The notes beneath the pieces were generated by a model. The model had not been told where the DNA came from. It ran no database searches and worked only from the letters and a program-made list of their open reading frames with translations. A program made the translations under genes and the position numbers. 64,000 bases of DNA from G016756615 sp035556195 (GTDB lineage Bacteria; Pseudomonadota; Alphaproteobacteria; Rhizobiales; Rhizobiaceae), in NCBI GenBank assembly GCA_035556195.1, contig DATMFK010000011.1:62001-126000 (forward strand). The letters run 5' to 3'. Below, one piece after another: positions 9,084 through 17,955 of the stretch. Each line of letters begins with the position of its first letter. Position 1 is the first letter of the stretch.

Positions 9084-9290
9084 ATGGATGTGCTGATGTT
9101 GGCGAGCAGGCTGCTCGGGCGGAACTATCCGCTCCCCGGCACGGGTCGCAGCGTGCTTTCCCTGGCGGCTGCACTCGTAGTGATCGCTGCGCTCGTCGCA
9201 GGCCTCGATGGCGCTGCCAGAAGTTGGAAATCGGAGAGCCTGGCCGGGGATAGTGGCATGCCTTTGCAAATTTCGGCAGAAACTCCTTGA
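9084..9290 (+). CDS. Possible small membrane protein
   Basis: A 68-residue open frame in an otherwise empty 430 bp gap (8940-9368). In its favour are a GGAGG ribosome site 7 bases before the ATG and a single clean hydrophobic stretch near residues 25-42 (SLAAALVVIAALVAGL), consistent with one transmembrane helix. Against it, there is no recognised family and a competing open frame on the other strand. No function can be proposed. Confidence 0.35.
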   Translation: MDVLMLASRLLGRNYPLPGTGRSVLSLAAALVVIAALVAGLDGAARSWKSESLAGDSGMPLQISAETP

Positions 9291-9368
9291 TCGCGTCCTG
9301 AAGCGGCGCAAGAACACGCCGTCTGGGCGATTCCGGGTATAGGTGATCCGGTGGGCGGGAAAGGCGGC

Positions 9369-10544
9369 ATGAACAGCGCTTTTGCGCAAACCAAACGCGT
9401 CTCATGGTCTTCGCGTCTCAAGAATTCCGTGGTCGGCGTCCTCGCCGGGGTCATGCTGATCGCTGGCATGGTCTGGCTGCTCTTCTGGAATGAAGGGCGT
9501 ACCATTCGAGAAGCGCGCTCGCTGGCCGAAGGGGCCGACCTCGTTGTGTCCGTCGATTCCGCTTCGGTCGATCCAAGCAATGAGGGCAGGCTCATCCATG
9601 TCACGGGGCCGGTGACAACGTCGGCGCCGCTCTTCGATCCGATTTTCGGCGTGAGGGCGGAGGGCATCCGCCTGGTGCGGAATGTGGAAATGTATCAGTG
9701 GAAGGAGGAACCAATCTCGGAGACCGTGCCCAAGCCAGGTGGCGGAGAGGAGACGACCACGACCTACAGCTATTCCAAGGCTTGGTCGGACGCTCCGCAG
9801 GATTCCAGCCGGTTCCAGGTCGCGGCAGGCCATGAAAACCCGCCGATGCAGATTAGAGGCCAGCGTTTCCAGCTGAGCGAGGCAAAGCTCGGGGCGTTCG
9901 ACATGGATGAGAGGATCCTGGGCCGGATCGGAGGTGAGCAACCCGTCGCGCTGACAAGGGAGCAGCTCACAGCGATCGGCGTGGCTTTCGGCGGAAGGCT
10001 CGCCAGCCTCGCGGAGAACGGCGCGTATATCGGCCTCAATCCGACAGCTCCAGAGATCGGCGATTATCGGATCTCCTACACGGTTGCGCCGCTCGGCTCG
10101 ATGAGCGTCGTTGCCGCGCAGGCAGGCGGCGCACTCGAACCATATCCGACCACGATCGGCAACGAGATCCTGCTCGTGGAGCGCGGCGCGGTGCCTGCGG
10201 CCCAGATGTTTGCGGCGGCACAGGCCGAGAACGCTGCATGGAAGTGGGGCCTGCGGGCCACCGGGCTGTTTTTCCTGTTCGCAGGCTTCATCTTCGTCAC
10301 CGCACCCCTCAGTGTTCCGGCCGACGGGGTGCCGCTCCTCGGCAGCCTCCTCAGGCTGAGCACGGGCCTGGCTGCATTGGTGCTGACAACGATGACGGGA
10401 GCGGTGACTGTCGCTGTCGCCTGGTTCTCGTACCGGCCGCTGCTGGCGATCGGCGTCGTGGCGCTGGGGCTGGCGATCACGGCGGCCATGGTCGGCATCG
10501 GACGGCTGGGCCGACCGAAGATGGTGGCCGCAAGCAAGCGATAG
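9369..10544 (+). CDS. TMEM43-family membrane protein
   Basis: Membrane protein of 391 aa resembling the TMEM43/LUMA family, a family best known from eukaryotic inner nuclear membrane and also found in bacteria. One transmembrane helix near residues 21-41 is followed by the family-typical WNEGRTIREARSLAEGA segment. A large soluble domain follows (ESISETV-like loop, YSYSKAWSD), and a cluster of C-terminal helices starts near residue 290. ATG 9369 is used because GGGAAAGG precedes it; a GTG at 9351 is in frame. The gene stands alone, 89 bp before a hydrolase gene. Function in bacteria is not known. Confidence 0.85.
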   Translation: MNSAFAQTKRVSWSSRLKNSVVGVLAGVMLIAGMVWLLFWNEGRTIREARSLAEGADLVVSVDSASVDPSNEGRLIHVTGPVTTSAPLFDPIFGVRAEGIRLVRNVEMYQWKEEPISETVPKPGGGEETTTTYSYSKAWSDAPQDSSRFQVAAGHENPPMQIRGQRFQLSEAKLGAFDMDERILGRIGGEQPVALTREQLTAIGVAFGGRLASLAENGAYIGLNPTAPEIGDYRISYTVAPLGSMSVVAAQAGGALEPYPTTIGNEILLVERGAVPAAQMFAAAQAENAAWKWGLRATGLFFLFAGFIFVTAPLSVPADGVPLLGSLLRLSTGLAALVLTTMTGAVTVAVAWFSYRPLLAIGVVALGLAITAAMVGIGRLGRPKMVAASKR

Positions 10545-10633
10545 CACCATCCCGTTTGCCATTCACCGAGGCGTGATTGGATCATCGGGGAGCCGACGCT
10601 AGGTTTTCCCGGCAACCATCCGGGGAGGACGCC

Positions 10634-11509
10634 ATGATCCCGATCACCCAGGCGATGATCGATGCCTATGACGAATACACGCACCTGACGCTCGACCGGC
10701 GCGGCTTCATGGAGAAACTGACCAAGCTGGCGGGTTCTGGCGCCGCCGCGGCGGCAATCGTGCCCCTCCTTGCCGCGAATTCGGCGCGGGCGGCGATCGT
10801 GGCCGAGGATGACGCGCGGGTGAAAGGGGAGGAGGTCTCCTATCCCGGCAGCGCGGGCGAGATGAAGGGTTATCTGGTGCGCCCGGCTGATGCGACCGGC
10901 AAGCTCCCCGGCGTGATCGTCATCCACGAGAATCGCGGACTCAATCCGCATATCCGGGATGTCACACGGCGTCTCTCTCTCGAAGGGTTCCTTGCACTCG
11001 CGCCCGACTTCCTTGCCCCCTATGGGGGAACGCCGACGGACGAGGACAAGGCGCGTGACATGTTCTCGGAGCTCGATCCGGCGCGCACCATCGCCGATGC
11101 CGTCGCTTCCGTCGCATTCCTCAAGTCGAACGAGGGCAGCAATGGCAAAGTGGGAGCTGTCGGCTTCTGCTGGGGCGGCGGCATCATCAACATGCTTGCC
11201 GTCAACGATCCCGAACTCGACGCGGCCGTGGCTTATTACGGTGCGCAGCCCAAGGACCCAGCCGCGATCGCCAGGATCAAGGCGCCGCTGCTCCTTCACT
11301 ATGCCGGGCGCGACGAGCGCATCAATGCAGGAATCGAGAACTACAGGAAGGAGCTGGACGCCGCCGGCAAGGAATATCAGGTTTTTGTCTATGAGGGCGT
11401 CCAGCACGCTTTCAACAACGACACGTCCGAGGCACGCTACAACAAGGAGGCCGCCGATCTCGCCTGGGGCCGGACCGTCGCTTTCCTGAAAGAGAAACTC
11501 GCTTCATAG
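10634..11509 (+). CDS. Dienelactone hydrolase family protein with Tat signal
   Basis: Alpha/beta hydrolase of 291 aa. The N-terminal part has LDRRGFMEKLTKLAG followed by an alanine-rich hydrophobic stretch and ANSARA, a twin-arginine export signal that sits unusually far in (arginines near residues 23-24). The DLH catalytic triad is visible: nucleophile Cys in VGFCWGGG, Asp in GRDERI and His in VQHAFNND. The start is set by GGGGAGG before ATG 10634. The cupin gene follows 19 bp later on the same strand and may be co-transcribed. Substrate is unknown; periplasmic location is inferred from the signal. Confidence 0.92.
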   Translation: MIPITQAMIDAYDEYTHLTLDRRGFMEKLTKLAGSGAAAAAIVPLLAANSARAAIVAEDDARVKGEEVSYPGSAGEMKGYLVRPADATGKLPGVIVIHENRGLNPHIRDVTRRLSLEGFLALAPDFLAPYGGTPTDEDKARDMFSELDPARTIADAVASVAFLKSNEGSNGKVGAVGFCWGGGIINMLAVNDPELDAAVAYYGAQPKDPAAIARIKAPLLLHYAGRDERINAGIENYRKELDAAGKEYQVFVYEGVQHAFNNDTSEARYNKEAADLAWGRTVAFLKEKLAS

Positions 11510-11528
11510 ACCGACGAAAGGGTAGGAT

Positions 11529-12044
11529 ATGAGCGCTCCCCTCGTTCGGATATTCGAGCCGCAGGGCGGAATCCCGAACAGCGATCTGCCGCTTCTCCTA
11601 TGGAAGGGCCGGCTCCCGGCCCACTGCCGTGAGGGTGAGGCGGCATGTGCTCTCTACAGGGAGAACGGGTGGAGCGGCACATGGGTCTATACGGTCTATC
11701 CGTTCTGGCACTTCCACACGCGCGGTCACGAGGTGTTGGGCTGTGTCGCCGGCCGTGCCCGGATCGGTTTCGGTGGCGATGGCGGCGAGGTCGCCGATAT
11801 CGAAGTGGGCGATGTCGCGCTCATTCCTGCGGGCGTCGGGCATCGAAAGCTGGAGGCGTCGCCCGATTTCCTGATGGCGGGCGGTTATCCGCCCGGACAG
11901 GAAGGCGACATTGTCCAGCCCGGAAACCTCGACGATGACGCCATTGCCGCCGAGATCCGCCGTCTCCCGTTGCCCGCAACGGATCCAATCACCGGAAGGT
12001 CCGATGGGGTCGTCGCGTTTTGGGGCAGGGCACAGCCAAGCTGA
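11529..12044 (+). CDS. Cupin-domain protein
   Basis: Protein of 171 aa with a single cupin barrel. The metal-binding motif is seen as WHFHTRGHEVLGCVAGRARI (near residues 60-80) and the second cupin motif as VGDVALIPAGVGHRKLE (near residues 95-112). The N-terminal FEPQGGIPNSDLPLLL segment resembles uncharacterised cupins often annotated as uncharacterised conserved YjlB-type proteins. The start has a GGGTAGGAT ribosome site. It lies just downstream of the Tat hydrolase. Function is unknown. Confidence 0.88.
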   Translation: MSAPLVRIFEPQGGIPNSDLPLLLWKGRLPAHCREGEAACALYRENGWSGTWVYTVYPFWHFHTRGHEVLGCVAGRARIGFGGDGGEVADIEVGDVALIPAGVGHRKLEASPDFLMAGGYPPGQEGDIVQPGNLDDDAIAAEIRRLPLPATDPITGRSDGVVAFWGRAQPS

Positions 12045-12101
12045 AGATCGCGATGGCCGAAATGTTCTGTATGGACCGGGCGTTCCGCGGGCGTGCCTCC
12101 A

Positions 12102-14612
12102 TCATGGCCTTGTGAGTCGCGCAAAGAACCATTGCTTCACTTCCTCGGCCACGGCGAGATAGACGGCAGTCACGGCAGCAAGGCTTAGCAGCACCTCCAC
12201 CGGGAGCGGCACGAAACCGAGCCAGACGCCGAGCGGCGTGAATGGCAACGCCAGTGCCAGGGCCACGATCCCGAGCGAGCTTGCGGCAAGGGCAGGATGC
12301 GGCCAACTGAGCCACGGCCGCGCCCGAGTGCGGATGACAAAGATCACCAGCACCTGGGTCATCAGCGATTCCACGAACCATCCCGTCTGGAACAGCGCTT
12401 CGCTTGCCCGGAAGCCCCACAGCAGCAGCCCAAAGGTGAGGAAGTCGAACAAGGAACTGACCGGTCCCAGAACGAGCATGAAGTTTCGCACGAACCTCAT
12501 GTCCCAGTGGCGCGGCTTGGCGATCATCGCCTCGTCCACCTTGTCGAGCGGGATGGCGATCTCGGAGGTGTCGTAGAGCAGGTTGTTGAGCAGGATCTGC
12601 ATGGGGAGCATCGGGAGGAACGGCAAGGCGAGCACTGCTCCGGCCATGGAGAACATGTTGCCGAAATTGGAGCTCGTGCCCATCATCACGTATTTCATGA
12701 TGTTGGCGAAGGTCCGCCGGCCCTCGCGCACGCCCTCCGCCAGCACGTTGAGGTCGTATCTGAGCAGGATCATCGCCGCCGCTTCCTTGGCGACGTCGAC
12801 CGCGCCCTCGACGGAGAGGCCAACATCCGCCGCCTGGAGGGAAGGCGCGTCGTTGATACCGTCGCCAAGATAGCCGACGACATGACCTTTGCGGCGCAGA
12901 GCGCGAATGATCCGCGCCTTCTGTGGCGGCGTGACGCGACAGAACAAGGTGGTGCTGGAAAGCTTCGCCGACAGGGCCTCGTCCGTGAGCGTGGCGAGCT
13001 CCGGCCCGTTGACGATGCCGCCCACGGGAATGCCGAGCGCCGCGCACACATGCCGCGTCACCCGCTCATTGTCGCCTGTGACGATCTTCACCGACACGCC
13101 AAGCCGGGAGAGCGCTTCCAGCGCCGGGCGTGCGCTGTCCTTCGGCGGGTCGAGAAAGGCTGCCAGACCGGCAAAGGTCAGCTCGCTTTCATCGGCGATG
13201 TCGGCATGATCGCGTTCCGGCTCGACCTCGCGCCAGGCGACGCCCAGCAGGCGGAGTCCCTCGTCGCCAAGCCGTTCCAGCGTGGCGTGGGCCGTTGCCC
13301 GGGCGCTGTCGTCGAGTGGCTTGGCCCCGTCGGCTCCCATAAGCCGATAGGTCGAGGAATGTCCGAGCACGTCCTCCGGCGCGCCCTTGACGACCAGGAA
13401 ACGGCGTCCGCCATGCTCGGCGAGAATGGATACCCGGCGCCGCTCGAAATCGAAGGGCACCTCGTCGATCTTGCGCCAGGAGGCGGCGTCGATCGGCGCA
13501 GCCTCGATGATGGCATCGTCGAGCGGGCTCTTCAGGCCCGTTTCGAAGACGGCATTGACATAGGCCCACTGCAGAACGTCGCTGCTCTCGTTGCCCCCGA
13601 TATCGACCTCGCGGATGAGCTTGATGCGGGCTTCGGTGAGCGTGCCGGTCTTGTCGCTGCACAATATGTCCATGCTGCCGAGATCGTGGATGGCGGAAAG
13701 GCGCTTCACGATGACCTGCTCGCGGGACATGCGGACCGCGCCCCGCGCGAGCGTCACCGAGACGACCATCGGCAGGAGTTCCGGCGTAAGTCCGACGGCC
13801 AGCGCCAGGGCAAAGAGGAAGGACTCGATCAAAGGCCGGTGGAAGAGCAGATTGATCAGGAGGACGAACAGCACCAGCAGCACGGTCAGCCGCACGATCA
13901 GCATACCAAACTCGCGAATGCCAAGCGTGAAGGCCGTCGGCGGAGGTTCTTCGTGCAGCGCGCCGGCGATGGCTCCGAGTCGCGTGGCACGTCCGGTGGC
14001 AACCACCAGAGCGCGCGCCGTGCCGCTCACGACCGAACTGCCCATGAAGACGGCGTTGTCCGGGGTCGACGCTTCCGCTGCTTCCGGCCGTGCCGGGTTC
14101 GCATTCTTTTCGGCCGGATAGGGTTCGCCCGTCAGGAGCGCTTCGTTCACGAACAGGTCGCGCGCCTCGATCAGCCGGCAGTCGGCTGGAACGATAACCC
14201 CGGCGGCGAGCAGGACGACGTCGCCGGCCACCAGGTCGGTTGCAGGCAGGTCTTGGACGCGTCCATCCCGCATCACGCGAACGCTGAGCGCCACACGCTG
14301 CCGCAGTGCTTCGGCAGCCGCTTCCGCGCGATGCTCCTGAACGAAGTCGATGAGCACCGACAGGACGACGATCGTCGTGATGATGAGAAAACTCGCCTGA
14401 TCGTGCATCAGCCCCGCGATCAATGCGGCGAACAGAAGAATGAGCACGAGCGGGTTGACGAAGCGCCTCAACAAGCCGGCTATCAGGCGCCGGCGCCGCG
14501 GCGGCTCGAGAAGGTTCGGTCCCTGGACCGCGCGGCGCCGCACCGCCTCCGCGGTGCTCAATCCGTCAGGTGACGCTTGCAAGGCGGCATCGTGCTCGGC
14601 AGGAACCGTCAT
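12102..14612 (-). CDS. mgtA: Magnesium-translocating P-type ATPase, MgtA/MgtB type
   Basis: Inner-membrane P-type ATPase of 836 aa, somewhat shorter than E. coli MgtA (about 898), mainly at the N-terminus. The phosphorylation motif DKTGTLTEA near residue 320, TGDN and the GDGINDAPSLQAADVG hinge are present. The C-terminal membrane part (VMMGTSSNFGNMFSMAGA, LPMLPMQILLNNLLYDTSEIAIP) is characteristic of type IIIB Mg transporters. Its ATG overlaps the stop of a small upstream ORF (ATGA, 14609-14612). No MgtC or PhoPQ gene is nearby. The direction of transport is expected to be Mg2+ import. Confidence 0.95.
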   Translation of the reverse strand: MTVPAEHDAALQASPDGLSTAEAVRRRAVQGPNLLEPPRRRRLIAGLLRRFVNPLVLILLFAALIAGLMHDQASFLIITTIVVLSVLIDFVQEHRAEAAAEALRQRVALSVRVMRDGRVQDLPATDLVAGDVVLLAAGVIVPADCRLIEARDLFVNEALLTGEPYPAEKNANPARPEAAEASTPDNAVFMGSSVVSGTARALVVATGRATRLGAIAGALHEEPPPTAFTLGIREFGMLIVRLTVLLVLFVLLINLLFHRPLIESFLFALALAVGLTPELLPMVVSVTLARGAVRMSREQVIVKRLSAIHDLGSMDILCSDKTGTLTEARIKLIREVDIGGNESSDVLQWAYVNAVFETGLKSPLDDAIIEAAPIDAASWRKIDEVPFDFERRRVSILAEHGGRRFLVVKGAPEDVLGHSSTYRLMGADGAKPLDDSARATAHATLERLGDEGLRLLGVAWREVEPERDHADIADESELTFAGLAAFLDPPKDSARPALEALSRLGVSVKIVTGDNERVTRHVCAALGIPVGGIVNGPELATLTDEALSAKLSSTTLFCRVTPPQKARIIRALRRKGHVVGYLGDGINDAPSLQAADVGLSVEGAVDVAKEAAAMILLRYDLNVLAEGVREGRRTFANIMKYVMMGTSSNFGNMFSMAGAVLALPFLPMLPMQILLNNLLYDTSEIAIPLDKVDEAMIAKPRHWDMRFVRNFMLVLGPVSSLFDFLTFGLLLWGFRASEALFQTGWFVESLMTQVLVIFVIRTRARPWLSWPHPALAASSLGIVALALALPFTPLGVWLGFVPLPVEVLLSLAAVTAVYLAVAEEVKQWFFARLTRP

Positions 14613-14872
14613 GACGCCTCGCGGGCGGTGAGGGCTTGGTCGACGACCAGCTTGGCCCCAGCGAGTTTGACCGGCGTGAGCACTGGCCCACGCCCGGCTT
14701 TCCGGCCGCGCTGAGCCGTGGGCCTCAGGCCGGCAGCGGTGCGTTCGCGAATGAGACCGTGCTCGAATTCCACCAGCACGTCGCCCTCCCGCAGATAAGC
14801 TCGTGCTGAGCCATGGGCCCTGGCGCCAGACGCGATGTCTTCGAAAATCCCTTGGCAGCCAACCCGCGTCAA
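14609..14872 (-). CDS. Small hypothetical ORF translationally coupled to mgtA
   Basis: An 87-residue open frame ending in ATGA overlap with the mgtA start, in the 270 bp between mgtA and the EamA transporter gene. It is basic and has no signal peptide, no transmembrane helix and no family recognised by eye. The coupling geometry is the main argument for translation. It may instead be part of the mgtA leader; in enterobacteria mgtA is controlled by a leader peptide, but this ORF does not look proline-rich like MgtL. Treat as tentative. Confidence 0.45.
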   Translation of the reverse strand: MTRVGCQGIFEDIASGARAHGSARAYLREGDVLVEFEHGLIRERTAAGLRPTAQRGRKAGRGPVLTPVKLAGAKLVVDQALTAREAS

Positions 14873-14882
14873 GGCTTCGGGG

Positions 14883-15782
14883 TCACGCCTTGAACGGTTC
14901 CGGTGCGGGTTTATGGGACGCGACGCCGGCGGCCACGAGAACGATGCCGAACACGTCGCTGAGGTCGGGAATCTGCCGCAGCACCACGATACCGATGAGC
15001 GTGGCGCTGAGCGGCAAGAGCGACAGCATCAGCGCGAAGCTCGCGCGCGGCAGGCGGGCCATGGCCAGTTGATCGCAGACATAGGGGATTACCGAGGAGC
15101 AGATGCCGACTCCGATCGCGGCGGCGAGCAGTTGCGGCGACCACAGGGCCGCCATGGCCTCCGTGAAGCCGACCGGCAGCGCGAAGATCAAGGCGATCGC
15201 CATGGCGGCGCCGAGATTGGCGATGCCGCTCGCGGCGCCCTCGCTGGCGACCCGATGGCCGATGACCACGTAACAGACGAAAAGGACGCCATTGAGCAGC
15301 GCCCAGAACAGGCCGACGGGGTCACTCGACCAGCGAATGTCGATGAGCAGGAACGTTCCGGCCACTGCCAAGGCGAGGGCCAGAAGATTGCGCCGGCTGC
15401 GCAGCCCAATCAGGGCAAGGCCGATCGTGCCGACGAATTCGATCGCCGCGACCAGCGAAAGGGGCAGACGATCCGGGGCAAGATAGAAGGAGCCGTTCAT
15501 CAAAGCCAGGCACGCCCCGAAGGCGACCAACAGCCAGCGCGTTCGGCCGTCGCTTTTCGCCATGACCTGCCAGGGTTTTGTGATCGGCGCAAAGGCAAGG
15601 GCGGCCGTGGCGATGCGCAGCCACGCCACGCCGAGGACGCCTACATAGGGGAAGAGCAGAACGGCGAAGGCGGGCCCCAGATAGTGAAAGACCGCGCTCA
15701 CGAGAAACCAAAGATGCGGCGGAGCCGACTGCGCGATACGCGAGAAAGCAGCGACTGTCACCTGCATCTGCGTCTTCCCCAT
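14883..15782 (-). CDS. EamA/RhtA-family exporter (DMT superfamily)
   Basis: Inner-membrane protein of 299 aa with about ten hydrophobic helices in two EamA repeats. Typical elements are the FHYLGPAFAVLLFPYVGVLGVAWLR start of the first repeat and the second-repeat end SFALMLSLLPLSATLIGIVVL. It is closest in style to RhtA, an exporter of threonine/homoserine and other amino acids. It is divergent from an Lrp-family regulator 92 bp away, which fits regulation of an amino-acid exporter by Lrp. The exact substrate is inference. Confidence 0.9.
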   Translation of the reverse strand: MGKTQMQVTVAAFSRIAQSAPPHLWFLVSAVFHYLGPAFAVLLFPYVGVLGVAWLRIATAALAFAPITKPWQVMAKSDGRTRWLLVAFGACLALMNGSFYLAPDRLPLSLVAAIEFVGTIGLALIGLRSRRNLLALALAVAGTFLLIDIRWSSDPVGLFWALLNGVLFVCYVVIGHRVASEGAASGIANLGAAMAIALIFALPVGFTEAMAALWSPQLLAAAIGVGICSSVIPYVCDQLAMARLPRASFALMLSLLPLSATLIGIVVLRQIPDLSDVFGIVLVAAGVASHKPAPEPFKA

Positions 15783-15874
15783 TCGATTTGGAGTATCGCA
15801 GGCTAAGGGGCGCAGTGATATGATCGACGGGTTGGGTGTTCGGGTCGTTTGCGATCGAAACGGAGGCCAAAAGC

Positions 15875-16339
15875 ATGGGACGCCTTCGGAACGAAGGTAA
15901 CCTCGATCCCGTCGATCTGCGGATCCTCCGTCTTCTCGCGGAGGACGCCCGCGCCAGCGTCGCGGAGATCGCGAGGGCGGTGAGGATGTCGCCGCCGAGC
16001 GTGTCCGAGCGGATCAGGCGGCTTCAGGAGAACGGCACCATCGAAAGCTATACGATCCGCATCAATCCGGCTGCCTTCAGCCTGCCGCTCGCGGCTTGGC
16101 TTCGGATCAGGCCGGTCCCGGGGGGGCTGGAGCGGGTGACAGAGATGATCAAGGCGACCCCCGAGATCGTGAGCTGCGATCGGGTGACGGGCGAGGATTG
16201 CTTCATCGCAAAGGTCGTCGTGCGGTCGGTCGGCCATCTCGAAGCGGTGATCGACCGCATCATTCCTTACGCGATGACCAATACGGCGGTCGTCCAGTCG
16301 TCGCCGGTCGCGCCACGGCTGCCGGATATCGGGGCGTGA
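15875..16339 (+). CDS. Lrp/AsnC-family transcriptional regulator
   Basis: Regulator of 154 aa with the standard two-domain layout. The N-terminal helix-turn-helix is LDPVDLRILRLLAEDARASVAEIA..VRMSPPSVSERIRRL, followed by a ligand-binding RAM domain (EIVSCDRVTGEDCFIAKVVV). GGAGG before ATG 15875 fixes the start; an in-frame ATG at 15836 lacks one. The gene is divergent from the EamA exporter gene and is followed by a strong terminator, so it is monocistronic. It probably controls the exporter. Confidence 0.92.
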   Translation: MGRLRNEGNLDPVDLRILRLLAEDARASVAEIARAVRMSPPSVSERIRRLQENGTIESYTIRINPAAFSLPLAAWLRIRPVPGGLERVTEMIKATPEIVSCDRVTGEDCFIAKVVVRSVGHLEAVIDRIIPYAMTNTAVVQSSPVAPRLPDIGA

Positions 16340-16368
16340 TCGCACGACCCGCCATCTGAAACGAAAGG

Positions 16369-16395
16369 GCCCCTGCCCGAGGGCAGGGGTCTTTT
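16369..16395 (+). terminator. Rho-independent terminator after the Lrp-family gene
   Basis: A perfect GCCCCTGCCC - GA - GGGCAGGGGT hairpin followed by CTTTT, 30 bp after the regulator stop. The same stem read on the minus strand could also end the amino-acid ABC operon of the convergent side. Confidence 0.88.
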
Positions 16396-16447
16396 CCGGA
16401 TCCGCGACGGGCCGCGCCAGTCGCGTACCTGCACGGGGCGCGGTGCC

Positions 16448-17263
16448 CTATTCGATGACGCGGCCCTCGCCAACCTCGGCCGCCGAGGGGTGAAGTCCGT
16501 AGGACTCCAGCACTTTCGCAATGGCGCCTTCCGCCCGGTAAGCCTCGATCGAGCTGTTCATCGCCGAGACCAGTGCCTCGTTCTTTTTCGAGAGCAGGAA
16601 GGATGTCTGCGAGGCGTTCACCGTCGCCGTGATGCGCGGATCGGACTTCAAGAGCTTCACCTTCAGATCGGTGCCGGCGTTGAGCACAACGGCCGCGCCG
16701 AATCCCTCGAGCGCGGCATCGAGCCGGCCGGCCTGCAAGTCCTGAGCGAGGTTCAGCGAGGACGGATAGGTGGTCGAGCCGTCATAGAGGTCTTCCATCT
16801 GCATGACCCAGTCGTAACCCTCGACCGTGCCGATCTTCTTGCCGACGAGGGCGTCGACTGTGTCGTAGCCTTCGGCGGAGACGACGGAAAGCTGGTCGAG
16901 ATAGACCGGCACCGACAGCGAGGTGACCTTGTCACGGGCCGCCGTGCGGTAGAACCCGCCCAACGCTATGTCGGCGCGGCCGCTCTGCACGGCCGAAACC
17001 GCCGCTGGATAGTTGAGAATGTCGTAGGTGATCTCGAGACAGTTCTCGGTGGCGAAACGGGTGACGATTTCGCCATCGATGCCGCTGATCTTGCCGTCCT
17101 TCTCCTGGGAATAGGGCGGCGTGTTGGTGAGCGCGACCGTGAGCTTGCCGGGTGTCAAAGGTTGGAACTCGTGAGCGGGCTTGCAATCCTGGGCATGGGC
17201 CGCGCTGAGCCCCGCTGCCATGGTGAATGCTGCGCTGAAAAGCAACGTCTTGATAGAGAACAT
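16448..17263 (-). CDS. Amino-acid ABC transporter substrate-binding protein (family 3)
   Basis: Periplasmic binding protein of 271 aa. It has a signal peptide (MFSIKTLLFSAAFTMAAGLSA ending AHA near residue 25) and a bacterial extracellular solute-binding family 3 core (GKISGIDGEIVTRFATENCLEI, then YPAAVSAVQSGRADIALGGFYRT). GGAGA precedes ATG 17263; a longer frame to 17302 overlaps the permease gene region. It is the last gene of the operon ATPase-permease-permease-binding protein. The ligand is likely an amino acid or related amino compound used by the neighbouring catabolic enzymes. Confidence 0.92.
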   Translation of the reverse strand: MFSIKTLLFSAAFTMAAGLSAAHAQDCKPAHEFQPLTPGKLTVALTNTPPYSQEKDGKISGIDGEIVTRFATENCLEITYDILNYPAAVSAVQSGRADIALGGFYRTAARDKVTSLSVPVYLDQLSVVSAEGYDTVDALVGKKIGTVEGYDWVMQMEDLYDGSTTYPSSLNLAQDLQAGRLDAALEGFGAAVVLNAGTDLKVKLLKSDPRITATVNASQTSFLLSKKNEALVSAMNSSIEAYRAEGAIAKVLESYGLHPSAAEVGEGRVIE

Positions 17264-17298
17264 CGATTTCTCCGATGGGATCTTGTTAGGATGGCGGG

Positions 17299-17955
17299 TC
17301 ATTTGAGGTGAAGGCTGAGGCGGCGCTCGGCGAAAGCCACGAGCCAGCCGAAGGGAAGGGTGACGGCGAGATACATGAGGCCAGCCAGCGCCAGTACGTC
17401 GAGATAGAGATAAGTGGCTGCGCCGACCCGGTAGCTGCGAGCCAGAAGCTCGGGAATGGCGATCGTGAAGGTCAGCGACGTGAGCTGAAAGATCAGGATC
17501 GCGAAGCCCATAAGCGCGGGCACGGCATAGAGCACGCCTTGGGGGATGACGACATAGCGCAGGATGTCGGCATGGGTCATGCCCAGGGCCTGTCCTGCCT
17601 CGACCTCGCGATGCGGCACGGCATTGAGGCCGGCGCGCAGGATCTCGCTGGTATAGGCGCCGGTGGTCAGCGCCAAGGCGATGACGCCCGACGTGAATGC
17701 TCCGACGCTGATCCCAGCGGATGGCAGCCCATAATACACCATCTGCAGCACCACCAGTGCCGGCGCGCCGCGCCCGATCTCGACCATGGCGATGGACAGA
17801 TAGCGCAGCAGGCGCAGCTTTGCAGAGGAGGCAAGGGCCAGAATCAGGCCGAGCGGCAGGCCGAAGAGGAGAGCCAGGCTGGTGAGTTGGAGCGAGACCT
17901 TCAGCCCTTTCCAGAGCTGTGGTGTCCAGTCGATCCAGTTCGAGAGCAATTCCAT
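17299..17955 (-). CDS. Amino-acid ABC transporter permease
   Basis: HisM/GlnP-type inner-membrane permease of 218 aa. It shows the family motif EIGRGAPALVVLQMVYYGLP and the coupling-loop sequence EVEAGQALGMTHADILRYVVIPQ near residues 135-160, where EAA-loop residues contact the ATPase. ATG 17955 shares one base with the TGA of the upstream permease (TGATG), so translation is coupled. It pairs with the next permease as a heterodimer. Confidence 0.93.
   Translation of the reverse strand: MELLSNWIDWTPQLWKGLKVSLQLTSLALLFGLPLGLILALASSAKLRLLRYLSIAMVEIGRGAPALVVLQMVYYGLPSAGISVGAFTSGVIALALTTGAYTSEILRAGLNAVPHREVEAGQALGMTHADILRYVVIPQGVLYAVPALMGFAILIFQLTSLTFTIAIPELLARSYRVGAATYLYLDVLALAGLMYLAVTLPFGWLVAFAERRLSLHLK

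Noticed and set aside
12297..14573. 758-codon plus-strand ORF opposite mgtA
   Set aside because: It is the shadow of mgtA; its composition is His/Arg/Gln-rich with no recognisable family.
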